A stretch of 30,633 bases of DNA from an uncultured Gammaproteobacteria bacterium (GCA_937926265.1 CALAZS010000165.1:1-30633); one strand, 5' to 3'; positions 5,530-13,532 are shown, numbered from the stretch's first letter. The notes: generated by a model not told the origin, from the letters alone. Numbers and translations are program-made.

Positions 5530-7482
5530 TTACTTGTCTTCTTTCACTTCTTCAAATTCCGCATCGACAACATCATCAGCTGAACCTGAAGCATCACCAG
5601 ATGATGCACCGGCATCACCACCAGCTTGTGAAGGATCAACTGTTCCTTCAGCAGCACCGGCACCCTGCTGTGCATACATACGTTCTGCCATTTTACCAGA
5701 AGCGTCAGTTAAAGCCTTGGTTTTAGCTTCGATGTCATCCTTGCTGTTACCTTTAACCGCTTCTTCAAGGTCAGCAATGGCTTTTTCGATAGACTCTTTC
5801 TCACCGGCTTCCAACTGGTCGCCCATTTCTTCCATGGATTTCTTGGTCGCATGAATCAGGCTGTCTGCGGTGTTTTTGGCAGTAACCAGTTCCTGGAACT
5901 TCTTGTCTTCCTCTGCATGAGACTCGGCATCTTTGATCATGCGTTCGACTTCATCATCGTTCAGACCGGAAGAGGCTTTAATGACAATTGACTGCTCTTT
6001 TCCGGTTGCCTTGTCTTTAGCCGATACATTCAGAATACCGTTGGCATCAATGTCGAAGTTAACCTCAATCTGAGGTACGCCACGAGGTGCCGGTGGAATA
6101 TCTGTCAGGTCGAAACGACCCAGGGACTTGTTCGCTCCCGCCTGTTCACGTTCACCCTGCAACACATGTACTGTTACCGCAGTCTGGTTGTCATCAGCTG
6201 TTGAGAATACCTGGTTAGCCTTGGTAGGAATCGTAGTGTTTTTATCAATCAGCTTGGTCATAACGCCACCCATGGTTTCGATACCAAGTGATAGTGGAGT
6301 TACATCAAGCAGCAGTACGTCTTTCACGTCACCACCGAGTACACCACCCTGAACCGCGGCACCCATGGCAACCGCTTCGTCCGGGTTAACATCTTTGCGA
6401 GGTGCCTTACCGAAGAAGTTTTCAACCACTTCCTGCACTTTAGGCATACGGGTCTGGCCACCAACCAGGATCACATCACTGATCTCAGATGCTGACATAC
6501 CTGCATCACTCAAGGCCACTTTACAAGGCTCAAGGGTGCGCTGTACCAGTTCTTCAACCAGTTTCTCAAGATCAGTACGAGTCATCTTCAGGTTAAGGTG
6601 CTTAGGACCGGATGCATCAGCCGTGATGTATGGCAGGTTGATATCCGTCTGCTGGCTGGAGGAAAGCTCAATCTTGGCTTTTTCAGCAGCTTCTTTCAGA
6701 CGCTGCAGTGCCAGTGGATCATTCTTCAGATCTACACCCTGGTCTTTCTTGAAGCTTTCAACCAGGTGGTCAATGATGCGCATATCGAAATCTTCACCAC
6801 CGAGGAAGGTATCACCGTTAGTGGATAACACTTCAAACTGGTGCTCGCCGTCGATTTCAGCAATTTCGATAATGGAGATATCAAAAGTACCGCCACCCAG
6901 GTCATAGACTGCTACGGTGTGGTCGCCTTTGGCTTTATCCATTCCATAAGCCAGTGCCGCAGCAGTTGGCTCGTTGATAATACGTTTAACATCCAGACCG
7001 GCAATCTTACCGGCATCCTTGGTTGCCTGGCGCTGCGAGTCATTAAAATAAGCAGGAACCGTGATAACGGCTTCTGTCACTGTTTCGCCAAGATAGTCTT
7101 CAGCGGTTTTCTTCATTTTCTGCAGGACTTTGGCTGAAATTTCAGGTGGAGCCATTTTCTTGCCACCGGCTTCAACCCAGGCATCGCCATTGTCAGCTTT
7201 GACAATTTTGTATGGCACCATGTCCATGTCACGTTTAACTACGTCATCTTCAAAACGACGACCGATCAGACGCTTGATAGCAAACAGTGTATTGGTCGGG
7301 TTGGTAACAGCCTGGCGCTTGGCGCTCTGACCTACCAGGATTTCACCATCGTTGGTGTACGCAATAATTGACGGCGTGGTGCGATCACCCTCGCTGTTTT
7401 CGATCACGCGGCTTTTATCACCTTCCATGACCGCGACACAGGAGTTGGTCGTTCCCAAATCAATACCAATAATTTTGCCCAT
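5530..7482 (-). CDS. dnaK: Chaperone DnaK (Hsp70)
   Basis: A 650-residue ATP-dependent chaperone. The N-terminal nucleotide-binding domain starts GKIIGIDLGTTNSC and includes the DLGGGTFD phosphate motif near 195-202 and the ILVGGQTRMP segment near 340. The interdomain linker DVLLLDVTPLSLG is near residue 390, followed by the beta-sandwich substrate domain and a helical lid. The C-terminal tail is Gly/Ala-rich and ends in the conserved acidic DAEFEEVKEDK. The ATG has GGAG ten bases upstream. A sigma32-type promoter (7522-7549) lies in the 76-base gap after grpE. Partners in the same block are grpE (nucleotide exchange) and dnaJ. Length and motifs are entirely normal. Confidence 0.99.
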   Translation of the reverse strand: MGKIIGIDLGTTNSCVAVMEGDKSRVIENSEGDRTTPSIIAYTNDGEILVGQSAKRQAVTNPTNTLFAIKRLIGRRFEDDVVKRDMDMVPYKIVKADNGDAWVEAGGKKMAPPEISAKVLQKMKKTAEDYLGETVTEAVITVPAYFNDSQRQATKDAGKIAGLDVKRIINEPTAAALAYGMDKAKGDHTVAVYDLGGGTFDISIIEIAEIDGEHQFEVLSTNGDTFLGGEDFDMRIIDHLVESFKKDQGVDLKNDPLALQRLKEAAEKAKIELSSSQQTDINLPYITADASGPKHLNLKMTRTDLEKLVEELVQRTLEPCKVALSDAGMSASEISDVILVGGQTRMPKVQEVVENFFGKAPRKDVNPDEAVAMGAAVQGGVLGGDVKDVLLLDVTPLSLGIETMGGVMTKLIDKNTTIPTKANQVFSTADDNQTAVTVHVLQGEREQAGANKSLGRFDLTDIPPAPRGVPQIEVNFDIDANGILNVSAKDKATGKEQSIVIKASSGLNDDEVERMIKDAESHAEEDKKFQELVTAKNTADSLIHATKKSMEEMGDQLEAGEKESIEKAIADLEEAVKGNSKDDIEAKTKALTDASGKMAERMYAQQGAGAAEGTVDPSQAGGDAGASSGDASGSADDVVDAEFEEVKEDK

Positions 7483-7521
7483 TTTTTGTTCTCCAAATAA
7501 AAAATCTGTAACTGTTCACTT

Positions 7522-7549
7522 ATGTGGGGTAATACCCATGTTTTTCAAG
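7522..7549 (-). promoter_or_regulatory. Sigma32-type promoter upstream of dnaK
   Basis: On the minus strand CTTGAAA (7543-7549), a 13-bp spacer and CCCCACAT (7522-7529) fit the heat-shock consensus CTTGAAA-N(11-16)-CCCCATNT with one mismatch in the -10 region. Transcription would start near 7515, about 33 bases before the dnaK ATG. Assigned by consensus match only. Confidence 0.6.
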
Positions 7550-7558
7550 TAAATTAAA

Positions 7559-8173
7559 TTAAGTTGATTGAGAGACCATCACCATTGCCGGCCTAACCAG
7601 TCTGTCATTTAAGGTATATCCCTTCTGCACCACGGTTAAAACGGTATTAGGTTCTGCATCATCACTTGGTTGCATGGCCATTGCCTGGTGAAACTCGGGA
7701 TTAAACGGTTCGCCCACCGGGTTGATCTCTTCGATACCAAATTTACCCATCACATCACCAAGCAGTTTCAGGGTTAACTCGGTACCCTCGACCAGCTTGG
7801 CAAGGTCTGCGCCTTCGTCGCTGGCTGCATTCAGGCCCAGTTCAAGACTGTCTTTTACCGGCAGAATCTCGGTAACAAACTTGTCGATAGCATATTTGTG
7901 TGCATTTTCGAGTTCGCGTGAATGACGTTTTTTGAGATTCTCAAGCTCGGCGCGGGCACGAATGACCTGTTCCCAATGCTCATCAGCCTTGGAGCGGGCA
8001 TCCTCCAGCATAAGCTGAAGTTTTTCGGGTGAACTCTCATCAAGATCCGCACCACCACTATTTTCTCCACTATCTACTGGGGATGACTGTTCCGCTTGTT
8101 CGCCAGCAGACTGAACCTCCAGATCCTCAACCGAGTATTCTTCGGTTTCAGGGGTATCTTTTTCCTGTTCCAT
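7559..8173 (-). CDS. grpE: Nucleotide exchange factor GrpE
   Basis: A 204-residue co-chaperone that releases ADP from DnaK. The first 60 residues are acidic and disordered, typical of GrpE. The long dimerising coiled coil covers about residues 50-110, with the conserved RARAELENLKKRHSRE stretch. The C-terminal beta domain includes EEINPVGEPFNPEFHQAM, the family signature that contacts DnaK, and ends with the VxKGYTLNDRLVRPAMV motif. The ATG has a TGAGG ribosome-binding site. It follows hrcA with a 98-base AT-rich leader, and a sigma32-type promoter overlaps the hrcA stop, so it can be transcribed either with hrcA or separately on heat shock. Confidence 0.97.
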   Translation of the reverse strand: MEQEKDTPETEEYSVEDLEVQSAGEQAEQSSPVDSGENSGGADLDESSPEKLQLMLEDARSKADEHWEQVIRARAELENLKKRHSRELENAHKYAIDKFVTEILPVKDSLELGLNAASDEGADLAKLVEGTELTLKLLGDVMGKFGIEEINPVGEPFNPEFHQAMAMQPSDDAEPNTVLTVVQKGYTLNDRLVRPAMVMVSQST

Positions 8174-8259
8174 TAAAACCTCAAGTATGTTTTATAAATG
8201 ATTGATAAATAATTAATTTATTAAAAAAGAAATAAAAATAAATTTTTGATTTTGTGGGT

Positions 8260-8288
8260 ATATGGGGGCAATTATTGATGTTTCAAGG
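8260..8288 (-). promoter_or_regulatory. Sigma32-type promoter upstream of grpE, overlapping the hrcA stop
   Basis: On the minus strand CCTTGAAA (8281-8288), a 13-bp spacer and CCCCATAT (8260-8267) match the E. coli heat-shock consensus CTTGAAA-N(11-16)-CCCCATNT at every defined position. The -35 element is formed by the last sense codons of hrcA (Leu-Lys). Transcription would start near 8253, giving an AT-rich leader of about 80 nt before grpE. Confidence 0.75.
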
Positions 8289-9324
8289 CCGATCCCAATA
8301 ATTTTGCTGTGATATCAACAATAGGAATAACGCGATCGTAAGCCATGCGGGTTGGACCTATCACTCCAAGCACACCGGCAACTTCGTTATCAATTTCGTA
8401 GGATGAGGTGACAATACTGCAATTATCAAAAGATTCGTATCCCGATTCCTCGCCAATGAAAATCTGCACACCGTCGGCAGCCATGGCACGGTCAAGCAAA
8501 TGCAGGATCTGACTTTTTTCGGCAAAGGTATCAAACAGGTTGCGGATATTATCCAGGTTGCTCAGCTCGTCGAAATCCATCAGGTTGGTCTGTCCAGCCA
8601 GAACATAGTCACCTTCATTTTTATCGATTTCAAAGACGTTGTTGGCAATAGTCAGGGCATCGCTCATCAGCTCATTCATCTGCTGCTTGGTTTTTTCCAT
8701 TTCTTCAACCAAAAGGCCGCGAATGGTTTCAAGCGGTTTTCCAGAATAGGTTTCATTCAGAAAGTTGGCGGCCTGAACCAACTGTGACTGGGAATAAGCG
8801 GACTGGGTTTCGATGATTTTGTTGTGCACTTCACCATCGCTTGTCACCAGAATGGTCAGTACCCGGTTACCGGAAAGCGGTAAAAATTCGATTTGACGAT
8901 AAACCACCTGCTTCGGTCTTGGAATGAGAACCACGCCCGCCATGTGGGTCATGCTGGATAATAGGTTGGAAGCTGATTCAACCAGGTTCCTTGGGTCAGC
9001 CCGGGTAGCAAACTGCTGTTCCAGCTGGCCAATTTCAACCTGCTGTAACGGCTGAATTGTCAAAAGCGAATCAACAAAAATGCGGTAGCCCGAGCTTGTC
9101 GGCACCCTGCCGGCAGATGTATGCGGAGAATTAACCAGGCCAAGCTCTTCCAGGTCAGACATCACATTCCTGATGGTTGCCGGGCTTAGATCAATACCGG
9201 CATCTTTTGCCAGCGTTCTGGAACCAACAGGCTGACCGTCCCGGATATAGCGCTCAATCAACACTTTTAAAAAGTGCTGGGCCCTTTCATTCACAGTAAG
9301 TTGAGAAGAATTTTTTGTTGTCAC
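8272..9324 (-). CDS. hrcA: Heat-inducible transcription repressor HrcA
   Basis: A 350-residue repressor of class I heat-shock genes. The N-terminal winged helix is clear: RYIRDGQPVGSRTLAKDAG at about 25-43, followed by SPATIRNVMSDLEELGLVNSPHTSAGRVPT with the family's recognition helix. The rest is the GAF-like dimerisation and inducer domain. HrcA binds CIRCE, and its activity depends on GroEL in other bacteria. The start is GTG (9322-9324), with only a weak purine-rich ribosome-binding site. A near-perfect CIRCE lies 31 bases upstream of this start, so the gene represses itself and any read-through to grpE-dnaK-dnaJ-dapB. The last codons overlap the sigma32-type promoter for grpE. Confidence 0.96.
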   Translation of the reverse strand: MTTKNSSQLTVNERAQHFLKVLIERYIRDGQPVGSRTLAKDAGIDLSPATIRNVMSDLEELGLVNSPHTSAGRVPTSSGYRIFVDSLLTIQPLQQVEIGQLEQQFATRADPRNLVESASNLLSSMTHMAGVVLIPRPKQVVYRQIEFLPLSGNRVLTILVTSDGEVHNKIIETQSAYSQSQLVQAANFLNETYSGKPLETIRGLLVEEMEKTKQQMNELMSDALTIANNVFEIDKNEGDYVLAGQTNLMDFDELSNLDNIRNLFDTFAEKSQILHLLDRAMAADGVQIFIGEESGYESFDNCSIVTSSYEIDNEVAGVLGVIGPTRMAYDRVIPIVDITAKLLGSALKHQ

Positions 9325-9354
9325 TTTCTCGCAAAATCCGTTGATTTTTCACAA

Positions 9355-9381
9355 ATAGCACTCGATCATCATGAGTGCTAA
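9355..9381 (-). promoter_or_regulatory. CIRCE operator (HrcA binding site)
   Basis: ATAGCACTC, a 9-bp spacer and GAGTGCTAA fit the CIRCE consensus TTAGCACTC-N9-GAGTGCTAA with one mismatch. It sits directly at the predicted start of transcription of the hrcA promoter, the usual repressing position. Confidence 0.95.
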
Positions 9382-9387
9382 AAAGTC

Positions 9388-9416
9388 ATTATGAAAATGA
9401 CTTATAGCGGCGTCAA
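9388..9416 (-). promoter_or_regulatory. Sigma70-type promoter of hrcA
   Basis: On the minus strand TTGACG (9411-9416), a 17-bp spacer and CATAAT (9388-9393) form a good housekeeping promoter. The expected start of transcription near 9381 falls at the edge of CIRCE, so bound HrcA would block initiation. Confidence 0.75.
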
Positions 9417-9517
9417 GCTTAAATGACAAATAGCAGACAGAATGCTATGTTGACCATTAAAGCATCCACTGTCAGGCCATAAACAGGACATACCAATAAC
9501 AATATGTGTGAACCTTT

Positions 9518-10402
9518 ATGAATTTCAAGCAAATAGGCATTGTCGGTAAAACCGAATCCAAAGCGTTGCAGACAATTTCCAGCCTGGTTGATTATCTCGC
9601 CGGTAAACAAATCAACCTGGCGATGGAATCCAAAACCCATGCCCAATTGGCAATCTCAGGGCTCGCAAACACAGCGCTTGAAGCTTATGACCTGGCTACC
9701 TTGTGTGAAAAAAGTGACTTGATCATTGTTGTTGGAGGTGACGGCACGCTTCTTGGCACAGCAAGAATTGCCGTTAATTTCGACACCCCGCTGCTTGGCA
9801 TTAACCTTGGCCGACTCGGTTTCCTGGTGGATATATCGCCTGAAGCCATGCGCGACTCGCTTGATAAGGTGCTTGAAGGTCAGTATGAAGTTGATGACAG
9901 GCTGCTGCTTGAACTGAATTTACAAAACAGCGAGTCACCCAGCATCGCTTTTAACGATGTTGTTATCCATAAATGGAATACTGCCAGGCTGATTGAGTTT
10001 GAGACTTTTATTAATGGGCAGTTTGTTGACCGTCAGCGTTCTGATGGCCTGATTATCGCCACACCCACAGGCTCAACCGCTTATGCACTATCCGGAGGTG
10101 GCCCACTAGTCTACCCCGGGCTTGATGCGATTTCCCTTGTGCCAATCTGCCCTCACACTTTAAGCAACCGGCCTATCGTTGTTCCTGCTGATTCATCAAT
10201 AGAAATCAGGGTATGCGGCCACACACCAACTGATGAACTGCGCATCAGTTGTGATGGCCAGGAAACCCGGGCATTAAACCAGGGTACCGACCGGTTTTTC
10301 ATTGAAAAGCACCAGAAAAAAGTGCGGCTGATTCATCCTCCCGAGCATGATCATTTTCATATATTACGCAAGAAACTTGGCTGGGGTTCTCACCACAGCT
10401 AA
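9518..10402 (+). CDS. nadK: NAD kinase
   Basis: A 294-residue cytoplasmic kinase that phosphorylates NAD to NADP (E. coli NadK has 292). The phosphate-binding GGDGTLLG is at residues 73-80, followed by GINLGRLGFL near 93-102, NDVVIHK near 148, and the diagnostic SDGLIIATPTGSTAYALSGGGP near 177-198. The ATG at 9518 gives the normal N-terminus NFKQIGIVGK. The gene is divergent from hrcA, with the 193-base gap holding the hrcA promoter and CIRCE. It is followed by recN, an order common in gammaproteobacteria. I see no convincing separate promoter for nadK. Confidence 0.97.
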   Translation: MNFKQIGIVGKTESKALQTISSLVDYLAGKQINLAMESKTHAQLAISGLANTALEAYDLATLCEKSDLIIVVGGDGTLLGTARIAVNFDTPLLGINLGRLGFLVDISPEAMRDSLDKVLEGQYEVDDRLLLELNLQNSESPSIAFNDVVIHKWNTARLIEFETFINGQFVDRQRSDGLIIATPTGSTAYALSGGGPLVYPGLDAISLVPICPHTLSNRPIVVPADSSIEIRVCGHTPTDELRISCDGQETRALNQGTDRFFIEKHQKKVRLIHPPEHDHFHILRKKLGWGSHHS

Positions 10403-10410
10403 TCCGCTAC

Positions 10411-10470
10411 TCACCTAAGTGCTATTCACCATAATACTTCTCACCAAAGTACTGTTCATTGACTTCAAAC
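10411..10470 (+). repeat. Degenerate 15-nt tandem repeat between nadK and recN
   Basis: TCACC recurs at 10411, 10426 and 10441 with an exact 15-nt period, and a weaker copy (TCATT) follows at 10456. Units resemble TCACCAAAGTACTGT. A related TCACCACAG lies at 10390 in the end of nadK. No binding protein is suggested by the sequence; it could equally be decayed coding DNA extending nadK by five-residue units. Confidence 0.4.
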
Positions 10471-10517
10471 CTTTGATAATATCAAACCCATAACATTCAT
10501 AATTTCAGTAACCTTTA

Positions 10518-12221
10518 ATGCTGAGCTCCATTTCAATCAAAAATCTTGCTGTCGTTGAAACGCTGTCACTTGAGCTTGACCAGGGACTTACCGCCCTGAC
10601 CGGTGAAACCGGTGCCGGAAAATCCATTCTAATTGATGCACTCAGTCTGGCCCTGGGTGTTAAAGCCGACAGGAACATGATTCGTGCCGGGGAAAAACGG
10701 GCTGAGGTTTCTGCAATATTTCATATCGGCGGCATCAAGGAAGCCAAAACCTGGCTTGCCGAACAGGCGCTTGATGATGCCAATGATTATGATGACAATG
10801 ATGATGACTGTATCGTTCGTCGAATCATCACAACTGATAATAAAAACAAGGCTTTTATAAACGGCTCGCCGGTAACGCTTAAAACACTTCAGACACTTGG
10901 CAATCTTCTGGTCGAAATTCACGGACAACATGCACACCAGAGACTGCTTAAATCCTCTTACCAGCTAACCAGTCTCGATCAATATGCCGGACATGACCAA
11001 TTGGTGGCAAGTGTTGCAAAAACCTACAACGACTGGCATACCGCATTAAAAACTTTTCAGGAGCTTTCAAAAAGCGAACAGGACCGTGCATCAAAACTGG
11101 ATCTGCTAACGTTCCAGAATAACGAACTGTCACAACTTGATTTAAAAGCTGGAGAATCAGCAGAACTTGAACAACAATTCAAAACCCTTTCGAATGCCGA
11201 TGAACTGATCAAAGGCTGTTATGCATTAGCCAGTGAAATCTACGAAGATGATCAATGCATTCACAGTCAGTTATCAGGATTACAAAGTAAGTTAAACCAC
11301 TTAACGCAGATGGATGAAAGACTTTCAGATAATGCTGAAATGATTGAGTCGAGTTTGATCAACCTGAAAGAATGCAGTTATGCATTACGCCATTTTGCCG
11401 ATTCACTGGAAAGCGATGGTGAATCATTAAATGAAATTGAAAGCCGTTTGAATACCATCCATGAAATGGCGCGCAAATACAGGCTTTCTCCTGAGGAACT
11501 TATCAACAAACATGCAGAAATAGAAACGTCACTTAAGGAACTCACCCAGGCAGATGAAAGACTTGAGCAACTGGAGAGTGAAGTTCAGGAACTGGAAAAG
11601 GCTTTTCTCAAGGCTGCAGACAAACTGCACCAGTCACGCACAGCTGCAGCAAAATCGCTTGAAAAACAAACCATTGATTTATTGAAAACGCTGGCAATGC
11701 CTGAAGTCAGGTTTGAGATAGCGATCGAGAAAAAGTCCATTGATCAGGCTATTGCACAGTCCGGCAGGACTGGCCTGGATAATATTGAATTCATGGTATC
11801 GAGCAACCCCGGCCAGCCTCCCGGCAAGCTCAATAAAATAGCGTCAGGAGGTGAACTCTCCCGCATCAGCCTGGCGATCCAGGTAGCCACAATGAGCCAG
11901 GTCGATGTGCCGACACTGATATTCGATGAGGTGGATGTTGGTATTGGCGGTGGCACCGCTGAAATAGTCGGCAAGTTGTTGCGACAGCTTGGCAATAACC
12001 AGCAGGTCTTATGTGTTACACACTTACCGCAGGTCGCTTCGCAGGCTCATCAACATCTGAATGTTGTAAAAACTCATACCAGGGATAAAACCATGACATC
12101 CATTTCCCTGCTTAAACCTGATGAACGGGTTCAGGAAGTTGCCCGTATGTTAGGCGGTATTGAATTGACTGAGCAGACTTTGGCACATGCAAAGGAAATG
12201 CTGACTACAGCAAACGATTGA
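10518..12221 (+). CDS. recN: DNA repair protein RecN
   Basis: A 567-residue SMC-like ATPase (E. coli has 553) that acts in double-strand-break repair by holding DNA ends together. The Walker A motif GETGAGKS is at residues 29-36 and the GQHAHQ (Q-loop region) near 137. A long coiled coil covers about 155-390. The ABC signature KIASGGELSRISLA is near 438-451 and the Walker B DEVDVGIGGGTA near 472. Compared with E. coli there is an extra Asp/Asn-rich stretch near 90-98 made of GAT/GAC repeats. In E. coli recN is LexA-regulated, but no CTGT-N8-ACAG box is visible upstream here. It converges on fur with only four bases between the stop codons. Confidence 0.97.
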   Translation: MLSSISIKNLAVVETLSLELDQGLTALTGETGAGKSILIDALSLALGVKADRNMIRAGEKRAEVSAIFHIGGIKEAKTWLAEQALDDANDYDDNDDDCIVRRIITTDNKNKAFINGSPVTLKTLQTLGNLLVEIHGQHAHQRLLKSSYQLTSLDQYAGHDQLVASVAKTYNDWHTALKTFQELSKSEQDRASKLDLLTFQNNELSQLDLKAGESAELEQQFKTLSNADELIKGCYALASEIYEDDQCIHSQLSGLQSKLNHLTQMDERLSDNAEMIESSLINLKECSYALRHFADSLESDGESLNEIESRLNTIHEMARKYRLSPEELINKHAEIETSLKELTQADERLEQLESEVQELEKAFLKAADKLHQSRTAAAKSLEKQTIDLLKTLAMPEVRFEIAIEKKSIDQAIAQSGRTGLDNIEFMVSSNPGQPPGKLNKIASGGELSRISLAIQVATMSQVDVPTLIFDEVDVGIGGGTAEIVGKLLRQLGNNQQVLCVTHLPQVASQAHQHLNVVKTHTRDKTMTSISLLKPDERVQEVARMLGGIELTEQTLAHAKEMLTTAND

Positions 12222-12225
12222 ACCG

Positions 12226-12651
12226 TTATTTTGGCATATTCGGGCAATTTTCACGGTGGCATTCGCCGTAGATCACCAGGGAATGATCAGTAATCGAAAA
12301 ACCCTGTTTTTCTGCAATCTGGTGCTGGCACTTCTCGATGGTTTCATCGACGAACTCTTCAACCTTGCCGCATTGAATACAGACAATATGATCATGATGC
12401 GTTCCACGGTTAAGTTCGAAAACTGAATGGCCGCCATCAAACTGATGGCGCTCTACCAGGCCGGCACCTTCAAACTGGGTTAGCACCCTGTAGACCGTTG
12501 CCAGGCCTATTTCTTCATCCCTGGCTAACAATTGTTTATAGACATCTTCGGCGCTGACATGGCGCTCATCACTGTTTTCCAGAATTTCAAGGATCTTGAC
12601 CCTCGGCAGGGTCACTTTCAAACCCGCTTTCCTGATATCCTGATTTTCCAA
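12226..12651 (-). CDS. fur: Ferric uptake regulator Fur
   Basis: A 141-residue metal-dependent repressor of iron-uptake genes. The winged helix includes KVTLPRVKILEIL and the recognition region HVSAEDVYKQ...IGLATVYRVLTQFE. The regulatory metal site is the HxFxGGHSVFEL...HHDH segment (about 69-88), and the structural zinc site is made of CxxC at 91-94 plus a second pair at C131 and C136. The start codon is TTG (12649-12651): an in-frame TAG lies shortly upstream, no ATG fits, and a strong AGGGGG ribosome-binding site precedes it. A putative Fur box at 12721-12735 lies in the region shared with bamE, which suggests autoregulation. It converges on recN. Confidence 0.97.
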   Translation of the reverse strand: MENQDIRKAGLKVTLPRVKILEILENSDERHVSAEDVYKQLLARDEEIGLATVYRVLTQFEGAGLVERHQFDGGHSVFELNRGTHHDHIVCIQCGKVEEFVDETIEKCQHQIAEKQGFSITDHSLVIYGECHRENCPNMPK

Positions 12652-12720
12652 TTTAGCCCCCTAAATCGTGCCTTGGTAATTTTTTTCCGGTATTATGTCA
12701 GCGTTGTACAAACTTTTAAA

Positions 12721-12735
12721 TGATAATCTATATCA
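12721..12735. promoter_or_regulatory. Putative Fur box between fur and bamE
   Basis: TGATAAT-C-TATATCA fits the 7-1-7 Fur consensus TGATAAT-N-ATTATCA with two mismatches. It lies one base upstream of the bamE ATG, and on the minus strand it sits next to a possible -35 region for fur (TTTAAA, then CATAAT after 17 bp). Binding could control fur, bamE or both. Confidence 0.5.
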
Positions 12736-12736
12736 A

Positions 12737-13228
12737 ATGCACAAGCGTCTCATTACAATTCTAGTTACCGTCACACTTTTAACCGGCTGCAGTGTCGCCC
12801 GGAATATCAGTGAATCCACCGTAGAGTCAGCGGCCAAACTCTCCCTTATGTACCGCCCCACCATTCAACAAGGCAATGTAATTGACCAGGACATGGTGAA
12901 CAAACTCAAGCCCGGCATGAGTAAACGCCAGGTAACTTATACGCTTGGTACACCAGGCCTGGTTGACAGCTTTCACCAGAACCGTTGGGATTATGTCTAC
13001 TCCATCAAAGAGAACACTGAAGACCTGGTTATCAAGGACCTGACACTGTTTTTTGAAAATGACCGCCTGGTAGCGATTGAAGGAGACTGGCGCCCGATGC
13101 CGGTTGATGAAATGGCTGTCGTTGATAAAAAAGAAACCATTGTTGACGTGCCGGACTACGAACCTGAAAAGAAAGGCATTATCACGCGCACTTTAGAAGC
13201 AGTTGGTGTTGAGGTTCAGGAAGAATAG
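12737..13228 (+). CDS. bamE: Outer membrane assembly lipoprotein BamE (SmpA/OmlA)
   Basis: A 163-residue lipoprotein of the BAM complex that inserts beta-barrel proteins into the outer membrane. The signal peptide is KRLITILVTVTLLTGC, with lipobox LLTGC placing the lipidated Cys at residue 19. The BamE domain follows: PTIQQGNVIDQDMVNKL, then the PGMSKRQVTYTLGTP motif and the WDYVYS segment, all family hallmarks. The C-terminus beyond about residue 110 is longer than in E. coli BamE (113 residues) and is charged. The start chosen is the ATG with the signal peptide; an earlier in-frame ATG at 12695 would add 14 polar residues ahead of it. Its stop codon abuts the rnfH stop codon with no base between. 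Confidence 0.95.
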   Translation: MHKRLITILVTVTLLTGCSVARNISESTVESAAKLSLMYRPTIQQGNVIDQDMVNKLKPGMSKRQVTYTLGTPGLVDSFHQNRWDYVYSIKENTEDLVIKDLTLFFENDRLVAIEGDWRPMPVDEMAVVDKKETIVDVPDYEPEKKGIITRTLEAVGVEVQEE

Positions 13229-13528
13229 CTAGGCACGCTGACCTTTTTTCATAGTCTTACCTTCGGCCGCCCGTTTCTTTCTTGCCTCTTTCGGATCAGC
13301 AATCAACGGCCGGTAAATTTCAACCCTGTCTCCAGGATGCAGCACTTCAGTTTCCTTGGTCAGTTTGCCGAAGATTCCAAGCTTGAGCTTCTGTTCTTTT
13401 AGTTCTGGAAAACTGTCTAAAATTCCGGACTGGTTAACCGCCTCTATCACGGTCAATTCCTTATCACTGTCGACAGTCAGGATAACCTGTTTTTCTTTTA
13501 GCGCGTAGGCAACTTCGTAGCTATTCAT
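13229..13528 (-). CDS. rnfH: RnfH/UPF0125 family protein (RatB)
   Basis: A 99-residue protein of the RnfH family, which has a ubiquitin-like beta-grasp fold. The family features are EVAYALKEKQ at the N-terminus, the VNQSGILDSFPE segment near 37, LGIFGKLTKETEVLHPGDRVEIYRPL near 55-80, and the basic tail DPKEARKKRAAEGK. The ATG at 13526-13528 lies four bases after the ratA stop; upstream in-frame ATGs would overlap ratA and do not match the family. The pairing with ratA is the same as in E. coli (the ratAB toxin-antitoxin-like pair), though an antitoxin function for RatB is not established. It converges with bamE, and the stop codons are adjacent. Confidence 0.93.
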   Translation of the reverse strand: MNSYEVAYALKEKQVILTVDSDKELTVIEAVNQSGILDSFPELKEQKLKLGIFGKLTKETEVLHPGDRVEIYRPLIADPKEARKKRAAEGKTMKKGQRA

Positions 13529-13532
13529 ATCA

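Noticed and set aside
6365..6907. Long open frames antisense to dnaK
   Set aside because: They are shadows of the highly biased dnaK coding sequence; no ribosome-binding site or family resemblance.
10403..10517. LexA (SOS) box upstream of recN
   Set aside because: recN is SOS-regulated in E. coli, but no CTGT-N8-ACAG match is present; CTGTTCATTGACTTC fails in the second half.
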